Source: Ketobacter sp. MCCC 1A13808
Lineage (GTDB): Bacteria; Pseudomonadota; Gammaproteobacteria; Pseudomonadales; Ketobacteraceae
DNA length: 64,000 bases
Assembly (NCBI RefSeq): GCF_009746715.1
Contig: NZ_VRKW01000005.1
Span: 186,001 to 250,000 of the forward strand
Reading direction: 5' to 3'
Shown here: positions 27,769 through 36,828 of the stretch, one piece after another
Numbering within the stretch: the stretch's first letter is position 1
Layout: each line of letters begins with the position of its first letter
Notes under the pieces: model-generated
What the model was told of the DNA's origin: nothing
Databases searched by the model: none
Seen by the model: the letters and a program-made list of their open reading frames with translations, nothing else
Made by a program: the position numbers and the translations under genes

Positions 27769-29888
27769 TACTGAGCTGCCATTCTGGTTTGCTGCAGGTG
27801 TAGCTCGATGAAGTCTGCCAGTACGTGACCTGTTTCCTTTAGCTCGTAATCAATCTCGATTCCATGTTTGCCTGCCGCAGCTGACTCTTCATTAGACTCG
27901 GACTCCATTTCAGACTTTAATTGCTCGATGTCCTTGAAAGGCTTTTCGCCCTTGGCGCTGCGGCGCTTGTTTTCAATTTGCAGGCGCTTTTGTTCCAGGT
28001 CTTCCTTTTCCTGTTGGCGTGTTTTCCAATTCAAGCTCACTTCGGTTTTATTGCGTACCACTTCCAGGCTCGCCATTTGGTCACGTACGTATTGAAATTC
28101 AGGGTTGTGATCCACCCGTTTGTTATGGGCTGCACGCAGGAAGGTCAGGGCAGATTCGAGCTCCGTATCGTGATAGTAACGGGCCGGACGAATCTGATCG
28201 GAAGGCAGCGCGTTCGGCAAGGAGCTTTCACCGATCTCTTCGTGGTCAATCAGGCTTGGATATTCTATGTCGGGAACAATGCCCGCATGTTGATTGCTGA
28301 CGCCTGATACCCGATAGAATTTAGCCATCGTAACTTTCAGGCGGTCTCCGCGGGAGCCATAGTTAAGGGGTTGTAGAGATTGCACTGTTCCTTTGCCGAA
28401 GGTCCGGTCACCGACAATGATGCCGCGTTGATAATCCTGAATTGCACCGGCAAATATTTCGGAAGCCGATGCACTGAGACGGTTGACCATTACTGCCAGC
28501 GGGCCGTCATACAGCACACTCGGGTCGTCATCTTCCAGCACTTCCACATTACCGCTCGACGATTTTATCTGTACAGTAGGGCCGGTTTTGATAAAAAGTC
28601 CAAGCAAGTCATTCACTTCGGTTAAAGAGCCGCCACCGTTGTTACGCAAATCCACGACCAGCCCGTCGACCTTTTTGGCCTTTAGCTTCTTGATAAGCTC
28701 GCTGACATCGTGAGTAGTGGAACGGCAGTTGTCTCCGGAATGCTTTTGGCAGGACAGATTGGCGTAAAATGCGGGAACGTTGATGACGCCGAACGTTTTC
28801 GGGCCTTCTTCCGTTTCTATTTCCATGGTGTCCGACTGAGCTGCCCGGTCTTCGAGATTCACGGTATCTCGTTTGATGCTGACGACCCGGGTATCGGAAT
28901 CGCTCTTTGAACTGGCAGGTATGACTTCCAGAAAGACAGTGGTGCCTTTTTTTCCGCGTATACGTTGTACGACTTCATCAAGGCGCCAGCCGACCACGTC
29001 CACGATTTTATTGCGGCTTTGCCCGACACCAATAATCCGGTCGGCCTCTTTTAGTTCCTGGCCTTTTTCCGCCGGACCACCGGTGACCAGGCTGACGACT
29101 TTGGTGAACTCTTCATCACTTTGTAATACGGCACCTATGCCTTCTAACTGCAGATTCATATTAATGTCAAAATTTTCAGACACTTTGGGTGAAAAGTATT
29201 GAGTATGGGGATCGTATATTTGGGTAAAAGCATTCATGTAGAGCTCGAAGGCGTCTTCACTGTTGGCCTGATTCACCCGGTTGAGCTGGTTTGTATAACG
29301 CTTCTTCAGTGTTTTCTCGATGTCTTTATCTTTTTTGCCCATCAAGCGCATCGATATGATGGTGTCTTTAAGCCTGCGGCGGGAAAGGTCGTTTAACTCT
29401 TTTTCATTTTTTGCCCAATGGCTTTTGTCCGGATCGCGCTCCAAGGTTTCATCAATGGTGAAATCCAGGTTTTTGATGCCTTTCTGTATTAAGGAGATAG
29501 TGTATTTCAGGCGCTCAGAAATCCGTTCTTGGTAGCGGTTAAAGATTTGGAACGCCGGCTTCAGATCGCTGCTCTGGAGGGCTTCGTCCAATTGGTCCCG
29601 GTAAGGCTCGAATGCCTGTATATCGGACGCCAGAAAATAGGCTTTACCTGAATCCAGGGTTTCAATATAGCGGTCAAAAAACTCCTCAGACAGGGCGTTA
29701 TCCAGCTGATGTTTGCGTAAATGCCAGCGATTTACCCCTTCCAGTATCCGCACGGAGGTAATTTGTTGAGCGCGGTTCGGCTCCAGGTCGTGGTATTCAG
29801 GAATATTTGCAAAAGAGTGGTTGGCTGAGAGAGCGAACGCTAGTGCAAGAGTGAAGGATGAGAGCAAAGTATTACGGGTTAAATTCAT
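27768..29888 (-). CDS. prc: Tail-specific carboxy-terminal protease Prc (Tsp)
   Basis: A periplasmic S41 protease of 706 residues that trims or degrades proteins from the C-terminus and affects peptidoglycan hydrolases. A signal peptide (MNLTRNTLLSSFTLALAFALSANHSFA) is followed by a helical N-domain, a PDZ domain near 250-340 (GIGAVLQSDEEFTKV), and the protease core with the Ser of SASASE (about residue 474) and Lys499 in TFGKGTVQ. A DUF3340-type C-terminal region (residues 560-700) is present. The start at 29888 is taken for the signal peptide; an in-frame earlier start at 29963 lacks it. The ribosome site is weak (GGT). Confidence 0.95.
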   Translation of the reverse strand: MNLTRNTLLSSFTLALAFALSANHSFANIPEYHDLEPNRAQQITSVRILEGVNRWHLRKHQLDNALSEEFFDRYIETLDSGKAYFLASDIQAFEPYRDQLDEALQSSDLKPAFQIFNRYQERISERLKYTISLIQKGIKNLDFTIDETLERDPDKSHWAKNEKELNDLSRRRLKDTIISMRLMGKKDKDIEKTLKKRYTNQLNRVNQANSEDAFELYMNAFTQIYDPHTQYFSPKVSENFDINMNLQLEGIGAVLQSDEEFTKVVSLVTGGPAEKGQELKEADRIIGVGQSRNKIVDVVGWRLDEVVQRIRGKKGTTVFLEVIPASSKSDSDTRVVSIKRDTVNLEDRAAQSDTMEIETEEGPKTFGVINVPAFYANLSCQKHSGDNCRSTTHDVSELIKKLKAKKVDGLVVDLRNNGGGSLTEVNDLLGLFIKTGPTVQIKSSSGNVEVLEDDDPSVLYDGPLAVMVNRLSASASEIFAGAIQDYQRGIIVGDRTFGKGTVQSLQPLNYGSRGDRLKVTMAKFYRVSGVSNQHAGIVPDIEYPSLIDHEEIGESSLPNALPSDQIRPARYYHDTELESALTFLRAAHNKRVDHNPEFQYVRDQMASLEVVRNKTEVSLNWKTRQQEKEDLEQKRLQIENKRRSAKGEKPFKDIEQLKSEMESESNEESAAAGKHGIEIDYELKETGHVLADFIELHLQQTRMAAQ

Positions 29889-30302
29889 CTTTTTACCAAT
29901 AATTTTCAGCCACGTCAGACAGGGCCGGGAAATAAACAAAATAACTTTGTATGCGTTCACCATATTACGGCACGCGGCTAAAGATCAAGCATGATCTGTC
30001 GTTGAGTACTCCTAAGTGTAACCTATCCCCAACCAGTCACTGTGAGTTTGTCTAAAAAAGACTTTAATTTATTGAATTAGTTCGATTTTATGGACTGTTT
30101 TTTGGCCTGTAAAAAAGCGCTTGAAAAAGATCGTAGCTGGCATAGACTAGACAAATATTAAAAAATGTCTCACTTGCTGGCGTGTCAGTACGCAGGCATG
30201 CTTCAGAGCCGAACGATTAATAATAATAATCACTAATAAAAACAACGGTATAAAGTGCCGGGGCACGATCGCAAGGTGCTTCAGGACATTTTGAGGGACT
30301 TC
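29889..30302. other. Divergent intergenic region prc / fadL-like gene
   Basis: A 414-base AT-rich region with no convincing gene. It carries one promoter-like pair facing the fadL-like gene and a short (TAA)n-rich stretch at about 30218-30239. Nothing else was recognised. Confidence 0.5.
30121..30148 (+). promoter_or_regulatory. Candidate sigma-70 promoter for the fadL-like gene
   Basis: TTGAAA (5 of 6) at 30121-30126 and TAGACT (4 of 6) at 30143-30148 are separated by 16 bases. They lie about 155 bases before the ATG at 30303. Confidence 0.35.
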
Positions 30303-31939
30303 ATGTTGACGGTATTTGAGAGCCAGCGCCCTGGTTGTTGGTTACGTTGTACTCTTGTAACCTGTTTTTTGCTTGGCCCTCAGCTGAGCTATGGCGAACT
30401 GGTGAATAACCTGACGATTGGCAACCCTATCGCGTTGGCTTTGGGCAACGCAGTCACTGCAGATCCACCAGGCGTGGATTCCATCCATTTTAATCCTGCT
30501 GGCCTGGCGCGCTTAAAAGGTCGCGAAGCCCTCTTTAAAGTCGCTGCGGCCAGTTTCAACTTCGATGTAGAGTTTGGGCATTTTTCACCACAGGCACAGG
30601 CAGAGATTGATAAGTGGGGATACGACGACTCCGTTGACAACACCCGTAGTCAGGCAGATAGCATTTATTTGAAAGTCCCCTTTGTGGGTGGAAGAACCGA
30701 ATGGCCTCTTGATTTTTTGGTGGTGCCCACGGGCGGCGCTTCTTTTGCTCCGGAAGGGGCCAATTACACAATAGGGACAGCCGCGTACTCGCCTATGGCC
30801 GCCGGTTATGGCCGAAACGAGGATAACCCGGGGCGATTCATGGGGCGCGAGATGGCGCTTACCCGCATTACTTATTTTTCTCCCACCATTGGCTTCAAGT
30901 TAAACGACGAATGGTCGATTGGGGCGGGTATCCACTTTTCCTACCAAGGCATTTCAGCTTTCACCGATCTGCGGGTGCCCAACGTAGCCCTTGCTGTGGT
31001 CGATAATTTGTTGCAGCAGCTGGGTTCGCAAGCCAATTGCTTGGGCTTGAGCGCTTGCGAAGGGGCTTTCGGCCCGTTTGATCAGGCGGCTACTTTGGAG
31101 GTGTGGATGTGGAAACCGGGCTCAGCACGACCTTTTCATTTGGTTTGCTGTGGGAGCCGACATCTTGGTTGACCTGGGGCATGGTGTACGAGAGTGAAGC
31201 CATGAACCGAATGAAGGGTTCCTATCGGATGACTTATTCTGACGCTTGGCAAGCGGTCTTTGGTGGTTTAAATCGTGATGTTCCCTCTTTGGTCCGGCTT
31301 CTGGGACTGCCCAACGGCTTACAAAACTCACCGGATGGCGTCGGCATACAAACCGGAGATGCGAGGGTAAACTTAAAAACGCCAGCTCACTTTTCTACCG
31401 GAATCAGTGTTCAGATACTTCCCGCGTGGAAGTTCAATATGGATGCAAAATGGACCGATTGGGAAGTTTGGGACGGTTTGCATATCGACTTTGATGAGCC
31501 GCAGGAATTTGCCAGGCTGGCCAGCGTGATCGCTCCCAAGTACTCTGATATCGATAAGTTGATTATACCGCGTCACTACGAAAGCGTATGGAACTTTGCT
31601 TTTGGCGTTGAGCATCAGTATAGCGACCGCCTAACACTGCGAGCGGGCTGGGAACCTCGAAAATCCTCAATTCCCTGGCACAAGCAGGATGTGTTATTGC
31701 CTATCGGTGATGGGAATTTATATTCTATTGGCTTCGGCTATGACTGGAAAAAAGAACAGCACTTTGATTTTGCGTTGGGCTATTACCACACTGAAGCTAA
31801 TGTGCCTGCAGGAAGCAGCACTAACGCAAACAGTGAGGATCAGCTAACCAACTTTTTATATAACCCTTATGCCGGATTAACCTTTACGTCAGAAATTACG
31901 GCGTATCTCGTAGAGTTCAGTTACAACTGGCAATTTTAA
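30303..31939 (+). pseudogene. FadL/OmpP1 family outer-membrane transporter, frameshifted
   Basis: Two overlapping frames together give one FadL/TodX-type beta-barrel of about 544 residues. The first part has a signal-type N-terminus and the family hallmark ALGNAVTADPPGVDSIHFNPAG. The second part continues with FSFGLLWEPTSWLTWGMVYES and ends in a C-terminal aromatic residue (EFSYNWQF) typical of outer-membrane proteins. The frames join at about 31098-31106, where GAGGTGTGGATG looks like a GT duplicated inside GAGGTGGATG. Repairing this 2-base insertion gives ATLEVDVETGLSTTFSFG without a break. The gene is either truly broken or carries a sequencing error. FadL proteins import long-chain fatty acids and hydrophobic compounds. 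The ATG at 30303 has GAGGGA upstream. Confidence 0.82.
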
Positions 31940-31987
31940 ATAAGCAAAGCCCTTCTATTGAAAGTTCCGTTAAGCTAGCCTTGGCAG

Positions 31988-32539
31988 ATGATTGAAATTT
32001 TATGTATTCGCCATGGCCAGGCCGCCGCTAGCTGGCAAGAAAACCCTGACCCCGGATTAAGCGAGGAGGGAACTCGTCAAGCACTGGGTCTAGTCCCGGT
32101 CCTACGCCAGGAAAAGATCCGGAGCATAATCAGTAGCCCCATGCAGCGTACTCGGCAAACGGCAAGCCCCCTATGTAAAGCGCTGCATCTGCCGGTTACG
32201 ATTGATAACAACTTTTGTGAAATTCCTACGCCAGCGCTGGTGCCTTTGGAAAAGCGGCTAGACTGGTTACGGGCAAGCTCTCATTTAAAATGGCCGCAAC
32301 TGGAAGAGGGTTTGCACCGATGGCGTGATAACATCCTGAACTCTATCAGAGCCATTCAAACGCCTACGATCATCGTAACTCATTTTATGGTGCTCAATGT
32401 TGTCGTCGGCAGTATCCGGGGCGATGTTAAGCTAGTAAACTACCGACCCGATTATTGTTCGGTGCTTAGGTTAGGCCTGACTGAACAGCAGATCGTTCTT
32501 CTAGACCTTGGTTCGCAGGCTCAAAGCCGCCTTTTATAA
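31988..32539 (+). CDS. Histidine phosphatase family protein
   Basis: A 183-residue phosphoglycerate-mutase-like protein with the RHG motif (CIRHGQAA, His9), SSPMQRTRQTA containing the second conserved Arg, and a later catalytic His in IVTHFMVLN. The family covers SixA-type phosphohistidine phosphatases and small-molecule phosphatases; the substrate cannot be assigned. The DUF503 gene begins at the very next base after its stop, so the two are probably co-translated. Confidence 0.85.
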   Translation: MIEILCIRHGQAAASWQENPDPGLSEEGTRQALGLVPVLRQEKIRSIISSPMQRTRQTASPLCKALHLPVTIDNNFCEIPTPALVPLEKRLDWLRASSHLKWPQLEEGLHRWRDNILNSIRAIQTPTIIVTHFMVLNVVVGSIRGDVKLVNYRPDYCSVLRLGLTEQQIVLLDLGSQAQSRLL

Positions 32540-32830
32540 ATGACTTCAACGCAAATTCTTTATACAGAATTCGAAATATATATTCCCTACAGTCAGTCCC
32601 TCAAACAAAAACGCCAGATTATAAATCGGGTGCGAGATCGAATTCACAATCAATTTAATGTCTCCATTGCTGAGGTCGCTTTTCTGGATGAATGGCAACG
32701 TGCAGGTATGGCGCTGGTGATGGTGGGGAATGCCCGCCCGCCGCTGGAAAAACGATTGTCCGATATCGAACAGTATTGCATTGAACGTATCGACGCAGAG
32801 TTGATGTGGTTGAACCGAGAGTGGCTTTAG
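32540..32830 (+). CDS. DUF503 family protein (YlxP-like)
   Basis: A 96-residue protein with the DUF503 signature SLKQKRQIINRVRDRIHNQFNVSIAEV, followed by a C-terminal segment on GMALVMVGN. Homologues such as YlxP in Firmicutes sit in ribosome or translation gene sets, and a role in ribosome maturation has been proposed for some. The gene starts immediately after the stop of the upstream phosphatase gene. Confidence 0.85.
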   Translation: MTSTQILYTEFEIYIPYSQSLKQKRQIINRVRDRIHNQFNVSIAEVAFLDEWQRAGMALVMVGNARPPLEKRLSDIEQYCIERIDAELMWLNREWL

Positions 32831-33322
32831 ACGAAATCGGCTAACGTATTGAGGTGTGGGTCAGTCCGGGATCCCGTTTAGTATGTTTATTCTAAAAATA
32901 GTTGGTAACCTGCTTTTCATGGTGGTGATGGAAATGCTTATCCCGCCTCAGAATTTGGTTGTGCCGACCGATCCTGTTGTTGAATGAAACGTACTTTCTC
33001 GCCCGGACCTCATCGGGCATTCCCTTTGCCCGCCTCCCAGCGGGCATTTTTTTTGTCTGATTAATAACCCTAGAAAACACCCTTAAAGCTTAAATTGCAG
33101 GCGTTCTATGACTGTTTATTCTGATTAATAAATGAGCTTTTTGAGGTGTTTCTTCATTAAATCATAAGGTTGTGGCCTATTTTTTGTGATTTTTTTGGAT
33201 GTTGTCGCTATATGGCCTATTCTTGGATAGACAGCAGAGGTCTTTCATTGTTATTACCATGCTGCCAGTCCATTTTCGGTAATAACTGGGATTTTTGTCG
33301 ACACAAACTAAAGGAATCACCA
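32831..33322. other. 492-base intergenic region before the porin
   Basis: No convincing protein gene was seen. The region holds two adjacent plus-strand hairpins at 33001-33056, the second a terminator, and an 11-base direct repeat CTGATTAATAA at 33057-33067 and 33121-33131. TGGCCTATT also occurs twice (about 33173 and 33213). These repeats may be control sites for the porin operon. A 62-codon minus-strand frame at 32892-33080 looks non-coding. Confidence 0.5.
33001..33056 (+). terminator. Tandem hairpins ending in an intrinsic terminator
   Basis: GCCCG/CGGGC (33001-33019, loop with ACCTC) is followed by TGCCCGC/GCGGGCA (33027-33046, loop with CTCCC) and a run of eight T. It ends the transcript of the upstream DUF503 operon, or of a separate small RNA, discussed under findings. 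Confidence 0.85.
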
Positions 33323-34843
33323 ATGGTTAAGAAGAAAGCGACCTTAGCCTTGTTGCCCTTCACTCTATGCTTCTCCAGTGCGACGGTATTAGCCGCAACC
33401 ACCGCAGAACTGGAGAGCAGGCTAGAGCAACAAGAACAGCAAATTAAACGCCTGGAAAATCGCCTTAAAGGCACCAGAGCTGCCGTGAAAGAAAACAGAA
33501 CCCGCATGGCCGATCAGTCCGATCGTTTGAAAATCAATGGATTTTTCTCCGGCGGTTTTGCCACGAATGACGGCGATGATCTTGTGTTGACCAGCAATGG
33601 AATTGGTGACGATTACAATTCTTCCTCGGTCACCAAGTTCGGTGTTCAGATGACCTTCGAAGTTAGCGACAACATTTCGGCGACCGGTCAGCTTACCAGC
33701 AAAGGGCTGGACGATTACAACGTTGAAGCGACCTGGGCTTATCTGGATTACGAAGTTACAGACGATTTTAAATTGCGCTTGGGGCGTACCCGTCTCCCTT
33801 ATTATCTAATGTCGGAATACCTGGATGTAGGTTATGCCTATCCATGGGTTAGACCTCCGATTGAACTCTATAATCTTCCGATTACCGAGACTGACGGTTT
33901 AACCGCTTTCTATGATTTGGCTGTCGGGCCGGTGAATGTAACGTTTCAATTATATGGTGGTAGCACCAGCGGATACACGAAAGAGCTGAATGCGTCTTTC
34001 ACTAATAACAATCAGTGGTCTTTTGTCACGCAAGCCGACGTATCGGACTTCACCTTCCGCGTGGCCTACAGTACTTCCAAATTGCAATTGACGGATCTGG
34101 GTGTCGAGGGTGATCCCGGATATGATCTGTTGTACGGTATAAATGGCGCAATTGCTGTTGGTAGTGGCATCGCGGGCTTGGCACCAGCTCTGGGCACCGC
34201 ACCTACAATATCATCCGTTGGGTTGGATAATCACAAAGTTGAGTATTTGTCTGGTGCAATTTCCTACGACAATGGATCATTGCTTGTGATGGGTGAAATT
34301 GCCAATCTCCAGGTCGAAAATATTTTTCAGCCCGCTGGTGATAGTGGCTATGTTACCGTAGGCTACCGATTCGGTAAGTGGATGCCACATTTGACGTTCG
34401 CCAAAACCTACACTGATAGTGACAGCGACGAGAAGTTCCATACCCAAATGGCGTATCTCGATACGCTGGATACGGCATTGGCAGGCCCCTTGGCGGCGAC
34501 CACCATTCCCGGAGTGGGTCTTACTGGCGCTGAATACGCTGCAATTAACACGCAGCTCAGGAATGGTATATCGGGCCTGATCCGGCAACAGCAATCCTAC
34601 ACCCTGGGTCTCAACTACGATCTTTCCAGTCGGGTAAAAGTGAAAGGTGAAGTCGCCTTTTACGAAGGATTCGGTGAAAACGAGGTCATGACGGGGTTCG
34701 TTCCGGGAGGACCGTTAGGTGTCACACCAACGTACGGTAGTGCGCCTGGTATCGGCCTGTTCAGTCAGACCGACACGACCAATCGCGCCACTGTGGGTAA
34801 TCACACGGCGATTTATTCATTCTCAGTCGACGCTGTATTTTAA
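33323..34843 (+). CDS. Outer-membrane porin-like protein with N-terminal coiled coil
   Basis: A 506-residue outer-membrane protein. It starts with a signal peptide (MVKKKATLALLPFTLCFSSATVLA), then a short coiled coil (ELESRLEQQEQQIKRLENRL), then a long region of alternating strands ending in SVDAVF with a C-terminal Phe, as expected for a beta-barrel. It resembles the phosphate-selective and DcaP-like porins that carry such coiled coils; the specific family is inferred. ATG at 33323 has AAGGAA 6 bases upstream. The substrate-binding protein gene follows after 12 bases. Confidence 0.82.
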   Translation: MVKKKATLALLPFTLCFSSATVLAATTAELESRLEQQEQQIKRLENRLKGTRAAVKENRTRMADQSDRLKINGFFSGGFATNDGDDLVLTSNGIGDDYNSSSVTKFGVQMTFEVSDNISATGQLTSKGLDDYNVEATWAYLDYEVTDDFKLRLGRTRLPYYLMSEYLDVGYAYPWVRPPIELYNLPITETDGLTAFYDLAVGPVNVTFQLYGGSTSGYTKELNASFTNNNQWSFVTQADVSDFTFRVAYSTSKLQLTDLGVEGDPGYDLLYGINGAIAVGSGIAGLAPALGTAPTISSVGLDNHKVEYLSGAISYDNGSLLVMGEIANLQVENIFQPAGDSGYVTVGYRFGKWMPHLTFAKTYTDSDSDEKFHTQMAYLDTLDTALAGPLAATTIPGVGLTGAEYAAINTQLRNGISGLIRQQQSYTLGLNYDLSSRVKVKGEVAFYEGFGENEVMTGFVPGGPLGVTPTYGSAPGIGLFSQTDTTNRATVGNHTAIYSFSVDAVF

Positions 34844-34848
34844 GGGGG
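34844..34848 (+). promoter_or_regulatory. Ribosome site deciding the start of the binding-protein gene
   Basis: GGGGG directly follows the porin stop. It is 7 bases from ATG at 34856 but only 1 base from ATG at 34850, so the later start is preferred. Confidence 0.6.
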
Positions 34849-34855
34849 AATGGAT

Positions 34856-35287
34856 ATGAACGTTAAAACTCAAATAGGAAGAGCGCTTGGTGCAGTTGGT
34901 TTTTTGATAGCTGCTGGTTTTGCATCTGCTGAGGTCGTTGTTGTGGTTAATTCTGCGTCTGCAGTGCAGCAAGCTTCCGCTTCGGAAATACAACAGGTGT
35001 ATCTGGGCAAGCGTAACGATATCGGCGGTGCCAGTCTTACTCCGGTCGATGTGTCAGAAGGCAGCGAGATAAGAACTATTTTTTACGATAAGGTAATTGA
35101 TAAAGATCCGGCTCAGCTGAACGCCTATTGGTCTCGATTAATTTTCACCGGTAAGGGTAAACCACCCAAGCAGTATTTTGACGAAGCAGAAGTGGTTGAA
35201 GTAATCCTGGAAAACGAAGATAGCATCGGGTATATCGATGCGGCCGGAGTGACGGAAGGTTTACGGGTTATCTATACCGTTAAATAA
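34856..35287 (+). CDS. Small phosphate-binding (PstS/PBP-like) periplasmic protein
   Basis: A 143-residue protein with a signal peptide (MNVKTQIGRALGAVGFLIAAGFASA) and a single PBP-like domain: VVVNSASAVQQASASEIQQ, VYLGKRNDIGG and IGYIDAAGV. This is the short single-domain version of the phosphate ABC-transporter binding family, about half a full PstS. It is coupled to the porin gene, suggesting a pair for uptake of phosphate or a related anion, without its own ABC permease. The ligand is inferred. Confidence 0.8.
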   Translation: MNVKTQIGRALGAVGFLIAAGFASAEVVVVVNSASAVQQASASEIQQVYLGKRNDIGGASLTPVDVSEGSEIRTIFYDKVIDKDPAQLNAYWSRLIFTGKGKPPKQYFDEAEVVEVILENEDSIGYIDAAGVTEGLRVIYTVK

Positions 35288-35303
35288 TTCGGCAGCCACG
35301 GTT

Positions 35304-35341
35304 GAAAAGCCGCGTTAGTTGTCAACGCGGCTTTTCTTTTT
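35304..35341. terminator. Bidirectional terminator after the porin operon
   Basis: GAAAAGCCGCGTT and AACGCGGCTTTTC form a perfect 13-bp stem with a T run; it also faces the converging DUF2804 gene. Confidence 0.9.
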
Positions 35342-35348
35342 CTGCAGG

Positions 35349-36386
35349 CTACCACTTGGCGTAATGGTCTTCAGCCAACCCTGTTACACGCTCCAGCACT
35401 ATTTTTTTGCCGCTATCGCAGGTCAGTGTGCCAGAATATTTACCCGGTAACTGACTGAAGTTGGACGCGACGAAAACCGCATTAACTTTTTCATTAAAAT
35501 TTCCTTCCGGAATAAACTTCAGATCTACTTGGCTATTTTCAGTCGTGATCGTCCAGGGTTGCATCCGGTTAAATCGATTAAACTGAAAAATAGCCGGGCC
35601 CACACGATTTAGTTTTCCATCGATCCAGAAACCATTTTCGTTATATTCCGTTTCGTTTACACCGGCTGCCAGATTGAGGCCAACCGTTCTCCCGGCATTA
35701 TCGGTGCCGCATAAGCTCGCCCAGTTCCATGCCGTTTCGCGGCGCATATAGCCACAACTCCAGTCGCTGCTACCCAGAAAATTATCACTTTCCACAGTGA
35801 TGTTTCTGCCTCCCCAGGCGATAACGCCGGAAGCAGTTAATCCGGTAAGCTTTTCTGTAAAAGCCCAACCGTTGTAGCCCGCGCGGGTACACACCGCCAG
35901 AGGCTGAAGCTGTTCGGGTTGTGTCAGTACCAAGTCGACGGCAATCTGCTTGTTGAGGCGGGCGGTAAGGTGATACTGGTTGGGTGCATCGGTGGCAATA
36001 ATTTCGAACTGATTGCGACCTTTGATAAAATAACTACGGCCATTGTGAGGCTGGTTGGAGAGCTGGCATCGTAATCCCATGGGTTGTGTAAAGCGCTGGG
36101 TGCTCATTGTGCGGGATTCGCTGTCAAACAGATAAATAAACGCGGTGGCGGCATATCGCACATCGGCGATGGCGCATGCCAGCACGTAGCGATCACTTTG
36201 CACGGTCAAGAATTGAAATTGGTTCAGGCCAAAGTGTTTCTGAAGGCGGGAGGCGGGGCGATCCATAACCGTCCGATAATCGAAATCGGCGTGGTTAATT
36301 TCCTTCATTGACTGGGTAAAACAACCATATTGAGGTTGCCCATCCGGCCGAATCAACTTATCGTATGCGGTTTTGTTAAACGACAT
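35349..36386 (-). CDS. DUF2804 domain protein
   Basis: A 345-residue cytoplasmic-looking protein with DUF2804 features: RPDGQPQYGCF near the start, LTGLTASGVIAWGG, SSDWSCGYMRRETAWNWASLCG and GFWIDGKLNRVGP. No signal peptide or membrane segment is evident. The biochemical role is unknown; the fold resembles lipocalin-like domains acting on lipids in related families. It is divergent from sirB with only 20 bases between the start codons. Confidence 0.82.
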   Translation of the reverse strand: MSFNKTAYDKLIRPDGQPQYGCFTQSMKEINHADFDYRTVMDRPASRLQKHFGLNQFQFLTVQSDRYVLACAIADVRYAATAFIYLFDSESRTMSTQRFTQPMGLRCQLSNQPHNGRSYFIKGRNQFEIIATDAPNQYHLTARLNKQIAVDLVLTQPEQLQPLAVCTRAGYNGWAFTEKLTGLTASGVIAWGGRNITVESDNFLGSSDWSCGYMRRETAWNWASLCGTDNAGRTVGLNLAAGVNETEYNENGFWIDGKLNRVGPAIFQFNRFNRMQPWTITTENSQVDLKFIPEGNFNEKVNAVFVASNFSQLPGKYSGTLTCDSGKKIVLERVTGLAEDHYAKW

Positions 36387-36406
36387 TTCTCTCTCTGGGG
36401 TAATCT

Positions 36407-36793
36407 ATGTATCTTGCATTCAAGCACAGCCACATGATGTTCGCTGTGATCAGTGGTTTATTATTTTTGATCCGGGGTTTTTGGATGATGGCAAATTCCG
36501 GAATGCTGCAGAAAAAGTGGGTGAAGATTCTACCTCATGTTAATGACACGCTCTTGTTACTGTGTGCCATTGTTTTGTGTGTGATGTCGCAGCAATATCC
36601 GATTCAGCAAGATTGGCTGACAGTAAAGGTAGTGGCTTTGATCGCCTATATAGTGTTGGGTGTGGTAGCCCTGAAGCGGGGTAAAACCAAAACGATTCGT
36701 ATTGTGGCGTTTTTTGCTGCCTTGCTGGCCTTCATCTTCACTATGTCCGTGGCTCGCACGCACAACCCCATGGGGTTCTTTTCACTATTGTAG
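36407..36793 (+). CDS. SirB2-family inner-membrane protein
   Basis: A 128-residue protein with four predicted membrane helices and the SirB pattern (LAFKHSHMMFAVISGLLFLIRG, LPHVNDTLLLL, KVVALIAYIVLGVVALKRG). SirB2 was named as a Salmonella invasion-gene regulator locus, but the protein's role is not established. Its upstream GGGG lies within the 20-base divergent gap with the DUF2804 gene. The thioesterase gene follows after 35 bases. Confidence 0.85.
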   Translation: MYLAFKHSHMMFAVISGLLFLIRGFWMMANSGMLQKKWVKILPHVNDTLLLLCAIVLCVMSQQYPIQQDWLTVKVVALIAYIVLGVVALKRGKTKTIRIVAFFAALLAFIFTMSVARTHNPMGFFSLL

Positions 36794-36828
36794 CGTTTAT
36801 AAATTCAGAGTTGTTATAGAGAAGCAGT

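Noticed and set aside
32892-33080. 62-codon minus-strand frame with a His-rich segment
   Set aside because: It runs through the terminator hairpins, has no good ribosome site and no family resemblance.
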